Source of the DNA: Leptasterias polaris
Lineage: Eukaryota > Echinodermata > Asteroidea > Forcipulatida > Asteriidae
DNA length: 64,000 nt
Assembly: GCA_037783415.1 (NCBI GenBank)
Contig: JAZGTN010000026.1
Coordinates: forward strand, 1,385,001-1,449,000
Direction of reading: 5' to 3'
Part shown: piece after piece, positions 45,701 to 60,700 of the stretch
How the letters are laid out: each line of letters opens with the position of its first letter
Position numbering within the stretch: the stretch's first letter is position 1
Notes under the pieces: model-generated
Databases searched by the model: none
What the model was told of the DNA's origin: nothing
Seen by the model: the letters and a program-made list of their open reading frames with translations, nothing else
Made by a program: the position numbers and the translations under genes

Positions 45701-48700
45701 GGAACAACTAGGTAAATACCAAACACCTTTGAATTCTTTTCAAGATTCGTTTCAAGATTCCTTCCACACAAACTTCACTTGTAAATGAAAACATTTATTG
45801 GGCTAGCAATAATTTTACAAGACTTAAAATACTCTCTTTTTATTTATCCTATATATTCATGATTACCAAGTCATGACAACCAGACACCCCAAACCAAGTC
45901 CTTCTTAAACTTCAATACTCATTTCCTGAATCCCTTCAATAATTTCGCGCAAACATACTTCATTCACACTCCAACAAACAGGCACTACACATAATATCTG
46001 CAGAGCTGCCAACTCTCACTGATTCCTCAGAAAGTGCCATGAAAATAAACTAGTCTTTCCATGTTTTGATGAACAAATTTGAAAATCTCCCTGATTATTG
46101 AAATGTTTTCATTATTATGTTAAATTTAATGCAAAATATCTCCCTGATTCTTGTTCAAAATCTCTCGATTGAAAGATGCAACTGTTGGTAGATCTGATAG
46201 CTGGGCTGAAAACACCCACTGGACCACAGTACCATTGAGCCTGTAACCCCGCAACTGAACAAGTCCAGCATTGTGCTGTTCTGAACAAATATTTTGAAGA
46301 TAAGCTAAAGTATACTTAACATCCTCATTTCCAATCCTCCTCCTGATAGTTTAGAAAATATTGAAAACACCAAAATATTTGTTGGTCTTGTAAACATTTT
46401 TCTGGTCCAGCAAAAGTACTGATCTTTGAGACTTGTGGTCGATCTATTTGGGATTTTCTTTTAATTTAAGCCCTGTTTATAGTAATTTAACAAAAGGAAA
46501 TATCTATTGCTGTTAAAATTTTAAATAATTTCTTTATAAATAATGAAAATTTCAATTTAAATTTGTATCGAGAACAACATTTTCTCTTTGCTACTATTTT
46601 AATAGAATCAACATAGCTCATGTACAGCTTCTGTTGAGTTTACTTCACCTAATAAGTAGTTGAGATCAGTATTCTTTCCTTCCTAAAATTTTTTATTTTT
46701 ATTAAAAACATTTTTTTTTTAAATAAACTCAAAAAATAACAACAAAAAGACAGTTGTTTATTCACAAATTCTCCTTTCCCCCACTTTTTCTCGCAGTACT
46801 TTTTGGTTTTTCACTGCTAGCTTTACTTCATTAATATTTTATTCATTGCACCAGTTAAAATTATGGGCCCGTTTTTCAACAAGAGAGAATTAAAAGGAAG
46901 AAGAAGTCTTATTCATGGGGCAAGGAACTTGTGTTTTCATGGGGTAAAGAACTTGTGTTTTCATGGGGTAAAGAACTTGTGTTTTCATGGGGTAAAGAAC
47001 TTGTGTTTTCATGGGGCAAGGAACTTGTGTTTTCATGGGGCAAGGAACTTGTGTTATATAGAGTTTTAAAAATCCATAATGGGAATGATAACCAATTTCC
47101 ATCATAATGGAGGTTCGGTGGGGGAGGCCAAAAACCTGGTCAGGAGGCGGCTGTTGTAGAATAATTGATCTGGATAAATGCTGAGAGTGAGTGAACAGAA
47201 TGAAGATGCTAATTAGTTTCTTGATGTTTGACCATGCTGCAAGGAATCTCCAGCTGAGATAATTCATTTTGTAACTGCCAATTTCATACAATTATCTTTG
47301 TTGATTGTGTTCGTAGATCCAAGTGTTGTACAAGGAGCAATGGAGGACATAGCTGACGCTGATTATTCCCCTCGTCAACGCCAAGTGCTTGTAAAGAAAT
47401 ACCGCAAAGCAAGAGGCAGTCTGGAAACTGTGAGTCAAACAAATGATGTTCTTCACTTCTAGATTTCACAATTAATAATAGTTTTTATTTAGTTTCATTG
47501 TTTATGGCCAATCTCTTTTCAGGGTAGAAACAACTGGTTTTTTCATAATTTAGAAGTTGTCAGCAACAGGGCTGGATTTTGAGCTTTGGGACAGCAAAGC
47601 AGTTTTCATTTTGCATTGGAAAATCTGAATGTCTATTCAAAAGGCCAAGACTTGGGGGGCAACAATAGGGACACAATGGCTATCTGTGGCCTTCTTAAAA
47701 TTCCAGGCCTGCAACAAGATGAAACTTACTAATTGAAAGTCATAAAATATAATCATTCATCAAATAATGTTTTTCAATGAACATTTTTTGTAACATTTTT
47801 ATCTTTAAAATGTGTTTGTCTCCATTGAGTCTTGCCTGGGTGTTTTTGGTCAAGTCTCAATTCTTTGATTTAAGGGCAAGTCTGAATTCCCTGCAGTATT
47901 TACTTGATGTTTTCAAACTAGTATGTTTTATAGTGCAAGCTTGAAGAAAACGAATCAGAGATAACATATTATCACAGAGTAATATTTTCTCAACTTTGAG
48001 CGGGGATAGACTGTGATAGTCTTGCACGTATTCTATATTTTTTTGGAAACTTTGGGTTCCCACGTATATTGCTTCAATGTCATGGAAACAAAGGCACTGT
48101 TTTGGACGGGGCCTATCTTTCAAATACGCTACAGATTTGTAGAGTCTATTGTCAATGGTACACTAGGGACGTAAACCGTACAAAACTGTGAAATCTGTTT
48201 TACAAATTTCCTTAAAATTAAGCCACCCTAACAAATAATTTGACCTTCTTTTTCAGCTTGCCTGTAAAGAATTGTTCCCCTGCTTTGATTTGTAACAAAT
48301 AGTAAAAATGATACACGTACTTGTGAGCAACCATGGTAACCAAACCAACACAAAAGCGTCATGATACTTTCTATTCTATTTAAAATTTTAGCTCCATACA
48401 CTATCCAGGGAGAAGGATTGACAGCCCTTTTATTGGTGGGAATGTGTCTTATCTTAATACCCTACAATTTATAATATATTATTTTCAATCCCCTACAATT
48501 TGTTACATTTTGCTTTGTGCACCTAAACCATACACAAGCACACAGTGGATGATCTGCCACATTGTAGGTTTGTGACTACTGACTACCAAGACTCTCTGTA
48601 TAGTGTTCTATTATTAATCCTGGAAAGTGTGTTGTTCATGTTCTGAAGTCGAATTGCCAAACTGCTAAATGTGATCCTATTAAAATCCTGTACTAGTCAA

Positions 48701-51700
48701 TGAGTGCTGATGACGTGAGAGTGATGAAGGGCCTATCTGTGGGTCTAAGTACATCTGATCTGGCACACATGGCTCCGGAAGACATCAGAGAATCTGTTCA
48801 TATCTTCGCACAAAACTCCAAGAAAATGCGCAGAACGCAAAAGAGGGAAATCATTAAGCAGGTAAATGACTGCTTACTTTGAAAAAAGGTCAAATTATGG
48901 ATAGCTCTTTAAATTTGTTTTCATTTAATTGTAAATTTTGTAATGATAGACACCATTCCTTAGTTGGATATTAGAATATTGCTATATTGACTTTGGCAAT
49001 AATTTGAGCTGTAATAACAAAGATTTTGGTTCAAACTATTTGTGTCATATTTGTCTTTGAAAAGTTTGTTTTGTTTTATGGAATTCTAACGAATTTTTGT
49101 AGCTCAAAGATGCACCGGGGGGTATAGAGGACGCTATTAGAGACATGGGTGATTTGGTGAAGGAACTATCACTCAAAGATATGGAGTCTTTGTGCACTGC
49201 CAACTTCACTACTTCAGCAGATACCAATTCCACTGAGATGGCTGCTGCAGGCAGAATGAACTGGACAGAAGGACAGGTACGTATAGACCATGTGACCTGA
49301 AGAGCCACAGAGCCTTGACTTCCTGCAGGCACGATTTGCACTCAGCTCAAGGAAAGAAAACATCAAATCTTCAATTTTATGGAGATTGCACTGTAAAGTC
49401 TTTATCAACTTTTGATATGAAGAAAGAGGGTACATCTCAAAACTTGTATAGGCCTAGCTGTTGTTTTTTTAACTCTTGAATTTATGTAGAACTATGATGC
49501 AAAAGGTAAAATTTCTCGTATGACGAGTGTAGTATCTTGCCTGCCAGACAGGCCTTGGAATGTACAAGGTCACTCTTTTAGTAAACAAAGTTAACATGAT
49601 CTAGATATTATTTGAACTTTATTTGATATCTTCTGGCTTTTACACCCAATTTCTCCCATTACAAAAAAAGATGATTACTTTTTGCTTATTTGTAAATGAA
49701 GTTGAAGAGTATTTGTTTTAAAGAAAGATGTCAATCATAAAACTACTGACTGTATTTTCTCAGAATCAATTGATAAGAGAATCATTGACAATTGCAAGGA
49801 ACAATCACAATGAGTATCGATAGTTCATCACTCACATTCATGATGTCAATCATTCATTTAACAAGTTTCCACCTTGTCCGGTCAGAGTATGAAGCTATTC
49901 CGATGTTTCAAGAATGAAGTTCTTGGTGGGAACAAGGGAGGGAGTTCCGCTGATCTACCCGCCCCATCTACAATCAGGTAAGCTGGTATCTACATCTACA
50001 CAGTACTAAAATTTGTTTGTTTGTTTGTTTGGTTTATTTCCATTTGCACAACTTGAAAATACATTAAATAAGAACAGTTATAATAGACCTTATGCATTGA
50101 CGTCACCAAGCCGCCATCTTAGAGGTAAACTGATGATGAAACAATGGAAACGCGCTGATTTGTACGCGCGGCGCACAAGACTGACCAATGAACATCCTCC
50201 TTTTGACCTCTAGGCGAGGGCGCCCTACTCAAATGACGTCATATGCATAAGGTCTATAGAATGAAAAATGTATTAATTAAGGTACAGATGGAGGTAACAT
50301 CCAGAGGAGGTATAACCCTCCTGTAGTGGAGTACCCAGACTGCTAATGGTTCAAAAATATACTAATTGCATGCGAAAATGCATGATAAAAAAAGATTAAA
50401 ACTACTGGCCTCTGGCTTGTGGTCCAGTGTAAAATTCAAGCCCTGTTTTGATTTACTGACTCTAGATCCTGTGATGTCTAAAAAGCTGGTATTAAGAAGT
50501 TCATTTTCTTTTCAGGTACATGGGTAGTATGGCCAAGGGAATCTCATGTGATGACATCAATGCTTTCTATGACGATGATATTTTACCATTTGTCAGTGCC
50601 ATGATGGAGCAGGACGGCTGGTCACCAAGACAGGTTCAAATAATTTGTATTACTGTTTTATGAGGGGATTAAGTTGAAATCTTTAGGCTGCAACTTTTCT
50701 AGCATGTTTGAAATGATACCATTTTATCAGATGGCTCATTTACAGACGAGTTAAAAAAAATAAAATAAAAATTAGTTTGTCAGGGTGTTATATTGTGTAT
50801 TGAAAATAAAATGTTCAATAAAATTCTTTTTAAAAACAATGATCGCCACAATTACAGAGGTATAAACAACTTGTTACAATTTGAAAGTCCTATTTGGACA
50901 ACAATAAAGTTTTCTCTATTCCAAATGTTACTCTCCTTGGTAAGGCTTTTCATTAGAAAATGTGTAAATTTGTCAGAAACACCTATAATAAAATACGAGG
51001 CATCAACACAGGTTTAAAGCTGACTTCCCAAACTGTTTGGGGGTAAAACATTACACTTCCACAAAGGTTATTTTAATGCTGTGTTGTATTCATACAGACG
51101 CATTATAGATAGTGCCTGCCAAAACTCAGTCCGAAACATTTTAAAATAAACTATTTAAATGGCCCAGGACACTGCTAGGGTTAAAGTAAGAACAAAATAT
51201 TTTAATCAGTATTATGCCTGGAATTACACAGTGCCCCTTCAAAAGCAATTCTTATAGACTTAAAGATTTTCCAATGGAAATGCCCTTTGCAAAATGAAAA
51301 TGGCCTTGCCCTCTCAAACTTGAAATTCCTGGCCTGCAGTCAAGTTTGAAAGGTTTTGTCAAAATTCTACTGTACGAATTGTTTGCTTGTACATGTATAT
51401 TAAACAGCTTGAATGCATTCATAAGAAGATAAAGAGCTCCCTGTCTAAAGTTCATGCTGACTACACAGCAGATTTCAGTGAGAATGAGATCAACACAGTG
51501 ACTGGGCAGCTTCTGAAGGAATTCAGGTATAGTAATATCAGGAGGTCTGGAATTTCATCTTTGAAGGGGAAGTGCATATTTTTTTTTGCTGCAAAGGGCA
51601 CTTCTAAAGTGCTGGTAGTCCGTGCAAAAAAGCTGATCATGTGACACCCATCCTGAAGAGCCTGCACTGGCTACTTGTAGAATCACGGATTCAATTTATG

Positions 51701-54700
51701 ATCGTCTTACTTGTGTTTCGTTGCCTTAATTTGCCTCAGCTCCAACAGCTTACAGACATTGTTCGTTAACGGACCTGTCCCAAATCTGGATTTCTGATCA
51801 CAAACCTCAGTCCTTGGCATTCTTAGAAGCAAACACAGTTGGGGGGGGGGGGGGGGGGATAATGCCATTTCTATTTCTCAGAAAGGCAATCTCCTTCAAT
51901 AGCCATTTTCAAAACTTTGCTTCAATCCTACTTTTTCAGAACAATGCTGTATGCCACTGTAAGCAATGGCGGTTGGATTGAAACCTTAATTTTTAACGAC
52001 TAACTGATTAATTGATTCTATCGGACAATGTTATTTTGGAAGAGCATCAAAGCCAATTACCAGGAATGATTTACTATCAATGTTTGACTTGTTTGATTTG
52101 GTAGTATGGAGGAACTGGCAGGCATTCCTGAGAGTCATTGTGAGATGGTGTACTATGAGATTGGGAGAGAAGATTTGATGAGTCTGAAGAGGGATAAACG
52201 AAGAGCACTGGCATCCAATTCACTGAAGTGTCTGGTAAGATTCATTTTGTCGGCTTAGAACTATAAGGTCATTAACGGTAATTTTGAAATCGTAAGATCA
52301 AAAGGTCATTAAATGATAAATGCGTGTAAACAAAATCAACAAATGAATGTTTTTCTTAGCAACTGAATGTTTCTTTTTTCCAAACAAACACTTTGAAGTC
52401 CTCTCTTGATCAGTAAACTCCATTTACCATGAGCTCCAAAATATGCAAAAGCAATTTTTATGAAACCCATATGAATAATTGCACTAATGACCTTATAGTT
52501 CTAAGCAGACGATTTTGTCTTAATTTGATATCTCTGTACACATCAAAACACTTGTAGGCCCTTTGTCCATAAACCTCACAATGTTTTTGACATTCAGTCA
52601 ATAACAATACCCGTTTAAGAACATTGTAAATTGAAAAGTCTTTTTTAACTTGATTAAAGGTTGGTGTCTTTGTCAGGCAAACTGAAAACTATGCCTACAT
52701 TTTATACAGAATTATGAACAACAACTGTAGAATCTATAGGCTAGCAAACACATATTATTTGTTCAAGAAAGATGAATTGCCAGCTCCTTCAGCAATTTTT
52801 CATTTACAAGTTTTTTTTTTATGCAAAAAATAGTTAATGGCCTGTAGTTTAGACCCTAGCAGAGTCTGTTTTTTCAAGCTACAAAAACATTAGGAAAGAA
52901 AAAATGTTCAGAATCATTTAGTGAGCAAAGCAGGCCTGGAATTACATGGAGGCCATGGCCTCTGTTGCCCTGGTATTTGCCATATTGCCTCTTTGAACCT
53001 TTCACAGACTATAAGACTTTCCAATAGAAGTGCAAAATGAAAAAAAGCCTTGAAAAATTGCCCTCTCAAAGATGAAATTCCAAGCCTGTTTTTGAATGAG
53101 CAGATAGCATTTGAAACAATTCCAAGGGAAGATTCAGTTGTACGTGAAGCAGTTTTTACGATGAAGTTTGGTGAGAAAAATGATTGGTAACCAAATCTTG
53201 TTGAGTTTTTGAGTTTTGTTAGACTTTAAGCTTTTCATTATAAAATATTATGCTGAGTATACTTGCACTTGTTTTAATTGTTAAGGACAAAGAGACAGCC
53301 ACAATTGAGCAGGACACCATTGATATCATCGGCAATCTAGCCTGTGATCTTGATGAGGATGCGTTAAGGCGTTTGTCGTCGACAGCCTTCACTGATAACC
53401 TGTATAAGATCCAGAAATGCTGTCTGGACATCAATCAGTTGGTAGTCATTGGAGAGAAGCTCGTTCAGGACATTGGGTAAATGAGTCATTTCATTCATTT
53501 GGTGCTCGATATTTGACATTTTGTACCGCCCCCACCCCCTACTGTATGTCTTCATTGTGTCTCAGGAATTCTTCAGAGGGTTTTAGGGGGTACTTCTGTA
53601 CAAGAGGAAAAGAGTGTGTTAAAGTTTTTTTTGGGGGGAGGGGGGGGGACCCTCTGCTACATATCAGGCATGGCATAATTTTATATCACCTTGTCATACA
53701 TTTCAATGTGAACAAACAATCCATGTGCCCCCCCCCCCCCATCTAAAATGTGTTGAACATACCCCTCCCAACCCCCACCCCTTAAAAGCAGCAACAAAAA
53801 ACCAACAACAGCAACAGCATCAACACAAAATCTTAGCGTTTGACCCCTTGAAGAAAACCCTGTTGCAACATTTCCAATGATCAACCACTTCTATATTTTG
53901 ATAGTGGCTGTAAGCAACAAGTTTACCTTCACTAAAAGTGTCAAAAGAATTCAACTGAATCTTTGAAATCTTTTATGAGCAGATCCCCTAACCAGTGGAC
54001 GGCTGATACAATCTCTGACATTGGTCCTCTGCTAGTCTCATTGTCTCGGCTAGAAATACAGAACCTTGATGATGTAAGTTGAAGAAATTTTTTTAATTGT
54101 ACTACACATTTTCAAGGAAGATATACCATTGTTCAATTATTTTCTGTCATCGTTTTGCTTTACTTTCTTTACTTAGTTATTTACTTTTTGCATTATTTTT
54201 AACCCAAAGTTCACCCAACTATTTGTTACTTAATTTTTTATGATAAATACTCATTCACTTCAAACATAACAAAACACTATAAGACGATGGAGAATTTAAT
54301 AATTATACATCAAATATGAAGTTTTACTCTTTACATCTTTGGTGAAGCAAAAACAAAAATACATAAGTTGATGATACAGAGTTGCTATGGAAGATATTTT
54401 CTTGTTGAATTTGCCAAGAAACACAGAAGAATAGCAGTCGAATTTCATCAAACACTGTTTTCTAAGAAACAATGTGCATTTTTGGGACCAGTTATCAAGA
54501 CTGCGATCTGATTATGCTAATTTATCCAAATACTTTCCATCAAACTTCAGCAATACAAAGGCATCCTTTAGTTATGAACATTAAAACACACCCCCTGGTC
54601 TGGGCCATGTTGTAATAAAAGTACACTCTAATCAAGAAAAGGGTCTCTACTTCCTCAGGAGTAAACTTAAAACTAATACTTTACTTGGAAGGCTGGTCAT

Positions 54701-57700
54701 ACACGATGGTTAGTGACTCAACTTTTAGTTGGGAGGTAAATAATATAAACACAGGTGTGAAAGAAGTACAGGTACCAGCCATCCTGGAAAATGTTTTCAC
54801 TTCAAACGTACACGTTCCATAACAAATATTTTCAATCTGTTTTGTTGTTATCCTTGTAAATTGTAATTTTGACCTTCCATGGTTAAGCTAAGGTTACTCA
54901 CTGTCACAACTTTTTACAAAGTAGTGGATTAGCATCTTTGCAAGTTAGTAATTGGATGATTTAGACATGTAGGGGAGAATAAGACGTGATAACTTCATAA
55001 CATGTCAAAATAGTGACAGGTTTGACCATGATGTGGATCATCCATAAAATAACTTTGTTCTCCATTTAATCTATTTGTGCTTTGACATGATGTCCGAAGG
55101 ACATGGCTCGGCAAAAGCAATTATTGTAAATCGTTACGTTCAGTTCAGTCAACTTGTGTTTAATCATGTCAAAGAACAAGAATTTGTCCATCTTGAGCTG
55201 TTCTGAGCGTTTTTTTCTCTCACTTTCTTAACCTGTACAGTCTGAGTTCTCCCTTGTAGCAGAAGATGTGATGCTTCGTTTTGCTGAGTATAAAGAAAGA
55301 TGGCAGCAATATTGTGATGTAGACCTGCGCTCTGAGGACATCAGCAGAAGGGAGGAGGGCTTTGTTGCTGTGGCAACCGAAGCCAAGGATGCATTCCCAG
55401 GTAGCAAGCCCATAATTATGGGGCCCATATGGGAAATATCTGGGCCATATGGACCTGGGCCAACCCATATGGTACCCATATGGGGCCCTTATAATGGGTG
55501 TGGGTTATGGGGAATATTCCCATATGGGGCCCATATGGGAAAAACATGGGCTAGCCCATATGGGAAAAATATGCAGTGTTCCATATGGGTATCATATGGG
55601 GAGAACATGGGCATTCCCATATGGGCAGAATATGCAGTGGCCCATATGGGTATCATATGGGGAGAACATGGGCATTCCCATATGGGCAGAATATGCAGTG
55701 GCCCATATGGGTATGGAAAAGATGGGCTAGCTCATATGGGCAAAATATGCAGTGTCCCATATGGGTATTATAAGGGGAGAACATGGGCATTCCCATATGG
55801 GCAGAATATGCATTGTCCCATATGGGTATCATATGGGGAGAACATGGGCATTCCCATATGGGCAGAATATGCAGTGGCCCATATGAGTATCATATGGGGA
55901 AAACATGGGCTAGCCCATAATATTATGGGCAAAATATGCAGTGTCCCCTATGGGTATCATTAGGGGAAAACAAGGGATTGCGCCATGTGGGCACAAAATG
56001 AATTGGCCCATATGGGAAAAATATGCATTGTCCCGTGTGGTTATCATATGGGAAAACATGGGCATTTAATTCCCATATGGGCTGAAGATTCAAAAGACCA
56101 AATATGGAAAAATATGGACAATCCCATACGAGCAGGAATTCGGCTCATATGGGTGGTATTAAAAAGACCTGGGCAAAGATATTACAAAGAAAGGCCTCGG
56201 CCATTACGAGGTTAATTGTATAGTTTAGAATAGAATAGAGTTTAGCAAGCCCAAGGGTTTATGACCCTTCCAATGGATTTTGTAATTTTCTCCGGACAAA
56301 CTTGGATGAAACGGCCCACATAAGAATAGGAATTACCTTTAAGCAATCCCTTGTGTGCAGTGATATGAAAAGGTTCATTTGGTTATCTGATAAGCACGAC
56401 CTAAGCAAACTTTAGGGTTAGAATATACAAAGACCCATATGGGTACGATATGGGTAAGACCTGGGCAAACCCATATTGGCAATATGCAAATTTATGGGAC
56501 AGGGCATTGAAGTAGTGTGTTTTTGATAATTTTTAAAAACAATTTAGTGAAATTTAGCTCTGTAAAGTGGTTTTTGTAATTTTTTCTAAGATATTCGTTT
56601 ATAAGAAAAATACATACATAAAGTTTACAATTAGACGCTTTCATTTAAAACAAGCTAATTCAAATAATGACATATTTAATTAAAAAACTGTTAACCATGA
56701 CTGTAAGTCTTCAGTTTGTGGACTATATATATAATACATGCCAAGTAGGGACAGGTATATACTATACGCCATATTATAAATGAGTAATATAGTTTGTATT
56801 TAGTGGTATTGTAGATTAGTATACATGTAATCGTTCATATAATTAGACTTAACATTAAATAATTACTTGAATATATTACTTGAATATATTATAAGGCTAT
56901 CTGGGCTGGCCCATATGTCCCCACATGGGCCCCATATGTACGCTACCCACATGGGACCCTCATTTTGGCCCAGAATGCCCATACGAATCCCAGGTAATGC
57001 CCATATATGGGATAACCCATATGGGATAACCCAGGACCCCAGATGTATCCCAGACGGGTTATCTGGGACAACCCATATGGGTCGCATATGGGCCAGATGT
57101 GGATCCTGCACCCGGGATTCATATGGGGCCCATATGGGATGGCCCATAACCCATATGTTGGCCCATGTGGTTATCCCCACATGGGGCCCATATTCTGGCC
57201 CATATGGGACCCATATGGGGCCCATATGGGGCCCATATGGGCTTGCTACCTGGGTTTGTTTCTGCTGCTACCGCCAGGAGAAGAAAAAGAAGTGAGAGGA
57301 AAATTTGTCTATGAAACAGGTGTTGCTTTTGCTGGGCAGATGTAGCAAGATGCCCCCTCAAAATAAAATAAGAGGACTTTGCATGAATTTGTCACAAAAC
57401 AAAATCTCGCCTACGTTAAATTCCATATGGTTGGGACTGCTCCCTTGTACTTTTTGGCACTTTTTTTGTGAAAGATTTTTTTCTCTGAACGAGTTTTGAC
57501 AGATGATGCTGTTGCAAAACAGAAAATACACAAATATCTCAGCATAATAATGCCACGGACAATGCACAAAGTACATGCAACATGCAAATTAGTACATGGC
57601 TGATGGAAGTGAGATCATGTCTGGATCCAGACAACTCATTTGTAGTTTTGAATGAACTATTTATTATTGAAGAATTGTTATCATGTAAACCTTAAATGAA

Positions 57701-60700
57701 AGTATATAACTTTCTCAGATCTATAATAATAGTTATTTAAAATTTAAAACTTAGTTTTCAGGTCAAGTCGGCCAAAAGTCGGACCTAGGAAAATACATTT
57801 ATGTATAGACTGTGCAAGTCTCGCGCGCATTCGAACTTCCGGGACCATAGTGGTCCCAACCATATGGAATTTAACGTAGGCGAGATTTTGTTTTGTAAAT
57901 TATTTTAGTTTAACGTAGTTTATGACCTAGAAAATTATACATGTTGTTGGGAATGTAATACTAAGTGATAACAAAATATGAAAGTAAAACCAGTTCAACA
58001 ATGTAACGAAGAAAACCCGAGAATTAAACTTGACTTTAGCTTCCGGTTATAGCAAAAAATTAAGAATTTTGTGCTCACCTCCGATCATAAAACTTATGTA
58101 AAAGCTTGTTTTGGATGCGCCATTATAATCCCCAGATGCTGTAATTGCAAAGCAAACCCTTTTCATTGCAGTCTATGGTGTTGAGGCGTCAGCACCCTCT
58201 TTAAACTGCGATACGGGTAAATTTTAAACCCGTTTGACCATCACGAATCCGCGTAAGGGGTTTCTAAAAAGTTAACATCAAAAAAGCATCCTTGTCCCAG
58301 AGTTAATTTGTTTTCAATAATAATTAACACACTTTGGCGTATTTTGTTCAAAAGCTATGACCCAGGTAGCAAGCCCATATGGGGCCCATATGGGAAATAT
58401 CTGGGCCATATGGACCTGGGCCAACCCATATGGTACCCATATGGGGCCCTTATGGGTGTGGGTTATGGGGAATATTCCCATATGGGGCCCATATGGGAAA
58501 AACATGGGCTAGCCCATATGGGCAAAATATGCAGTGTCCCATATGGGTATCATATGGGGAGAACATGGGCAATCCCATATGGGCAGAATATGCAGTGGCC
58601 CATATGGGTATCATATGGGGAAAACATGGTCTAGCCCATATGGGAAGAATATGCAAGGGCCCATATGGGTATCATATGGGGAAAATGTGGGCAATCCCAT
58701 ATGGGCAGAATATGAAGTGGCCCATATGGGTATCATATGGGGAAGACATGGGCTAGCCCATTTGGGCAGAATATGCAACGGCCCATATGGGTATCATATG
58801 GGGAAAATGTGGGCAATCCCATATGGGCAGAATATGAAGTGGCCCATATGGGTATCATATGGGGAAAACAAGGGATTGTCCCATATGGGCACAAAATGAA
58901 TTGGCCCATATGGGTATCAGATGGGGAAAACATGGACAATCCCATATAGGCAGAATATGAAGGGGCCCATATGGGTTTCGTGATGTGGGGAAAACATGGG
59001 CTAGGCCATATGGGCAAAATATGCATTGTCCCGTGTGGTTATCATATGGGAAAACATGGGCATTTAATTCCCATATGGGCTAAGATTCCAAAGACCAAAT
59101 AGTGGAAAAATATGGACAATCCCATATGGGCAGGAAGGCTCATATGGGTGGTATTAAAAAGACCTGGGCAAAGATAATACAAAGAAAGACCTCGGCCATT
59201 ACGGGGTTAATATTATAGTTTAGAATATAATTGTCTAGTTTACCAAGGGTTTATGACCCTTCCAATGACCTTTAAGCAATCCCTTGTGAGCAGTGATATG
59301 AAAAGGTTCATTTGGTTATCCTATAAGCACGACCTAAGCAAACTTTGGGGTTAGAATATGCAAAGACCCATATGGGTACGATATGGGTAAGACCTGGGCA
59401 AACCCATATTGGCAATATGCAAATTTATGGGACAGGGCATTGAAGTAGTGTGTTTTTAATAATTTTTAAAAACAATTTAGTGAAATTTAGCTCTGTAAAG
59501 TTGTTTTTGTACTTTTTTGTAAGATATTCGTCTATAAGAAAAATACATACATAAAATTTACAATTAGACGCTTTCATTTAAAACAAGCTAATTCAAATAA
59601 TGACATTTTTAATTAAAAAACTGTTAACCATGACTGTAGGTCTTCAGTTTGTGGACTATATATATAATACATGCCCAGTAGGTAAAGGTATATACTTTTA
59701 TACACCATATTATAAATGAGTAATATAGTTTGTATTTAGTGGTATTGTAGATGTAGATTAGTATACATGTAATCGTTCATATAATTAGACTTATCATTAA
59801 CATTAAATAATTACTTGAATATATTATAAGGCTATCTGGGCTGGCCCATATGGGCCCCACATGGGCCCCATATGTACGCTACCCACATGGGACCCTCATT
59901 TTGGCCCAGAATGCCCATACGAATCCCAGGTAATGCCCATATGGGATAACCCAGATGGGCCCCAGATGTATCCCAGACGGGTTATCTGGGCCAACCCATA
60001 TGGGACCCATATGGGCCCCATATGTTGGCCCATGTTGGCCCATGTGGGCCCCATATGGGACCCATATGGGTTATGGGCCATCCCATATGGGCCCCATATG
60101 AATCCCGGGTGCAGGATCCACAGGGCCCCATATGGGTTATCCCCACATGGGGCCCATATTCTGGCCCATATGGGACCCATATGGGGCCCATATGGGCTTG
60201 CTACCTGGGGACTAATTTCATAAAAAATGTAATGATTTATTTTTGTTGTTCAGATTTTGTCATGAGATATATTTTAAGACAAAGATTTGATTTCAGAAAT
60301 AAAAATGTTCTTCGTTTGACGTGTTTTCTCGTTCGGATACGCGCGCGACTTGCACAGTCTATTAATTACTAACCTAACTAAAAAATGGAGGCAAACATTC
60401 TAAGGTTGGTCATGATGTGCTTATGTTTTTTGCATTATTTTGGGAAATGTTATCAGAACTCTTACAAGATTTCAAAATAGTCTTTGAGTCAACATTTAAG
60501 AAAAAGTTTTTTTTTTGACTGACGTGTTGTCTTTTGTTGGGGTGTTTGTTTGTTTGTTTGTTTGTTTAGCTTTTTCAAGGGAAAATATTCAAACGTTGGC
60601 TAAGAGGTAATGCAGTGGGAAGGATGGAGAGACTTCACCACCCCCACATGGGCGTTAAGACTTCATTAAAAAATCTACTGCTTTTCTGAAACAAATATAA

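Noticed and set aside
55449..60223. Many Met/Trp/Tyr/Gly-rich ORFs of 60-230 codons on both strands
   Set aside because: They translate the CCCATATGGG palindrome array in every frame; no start context, domain or splice support.
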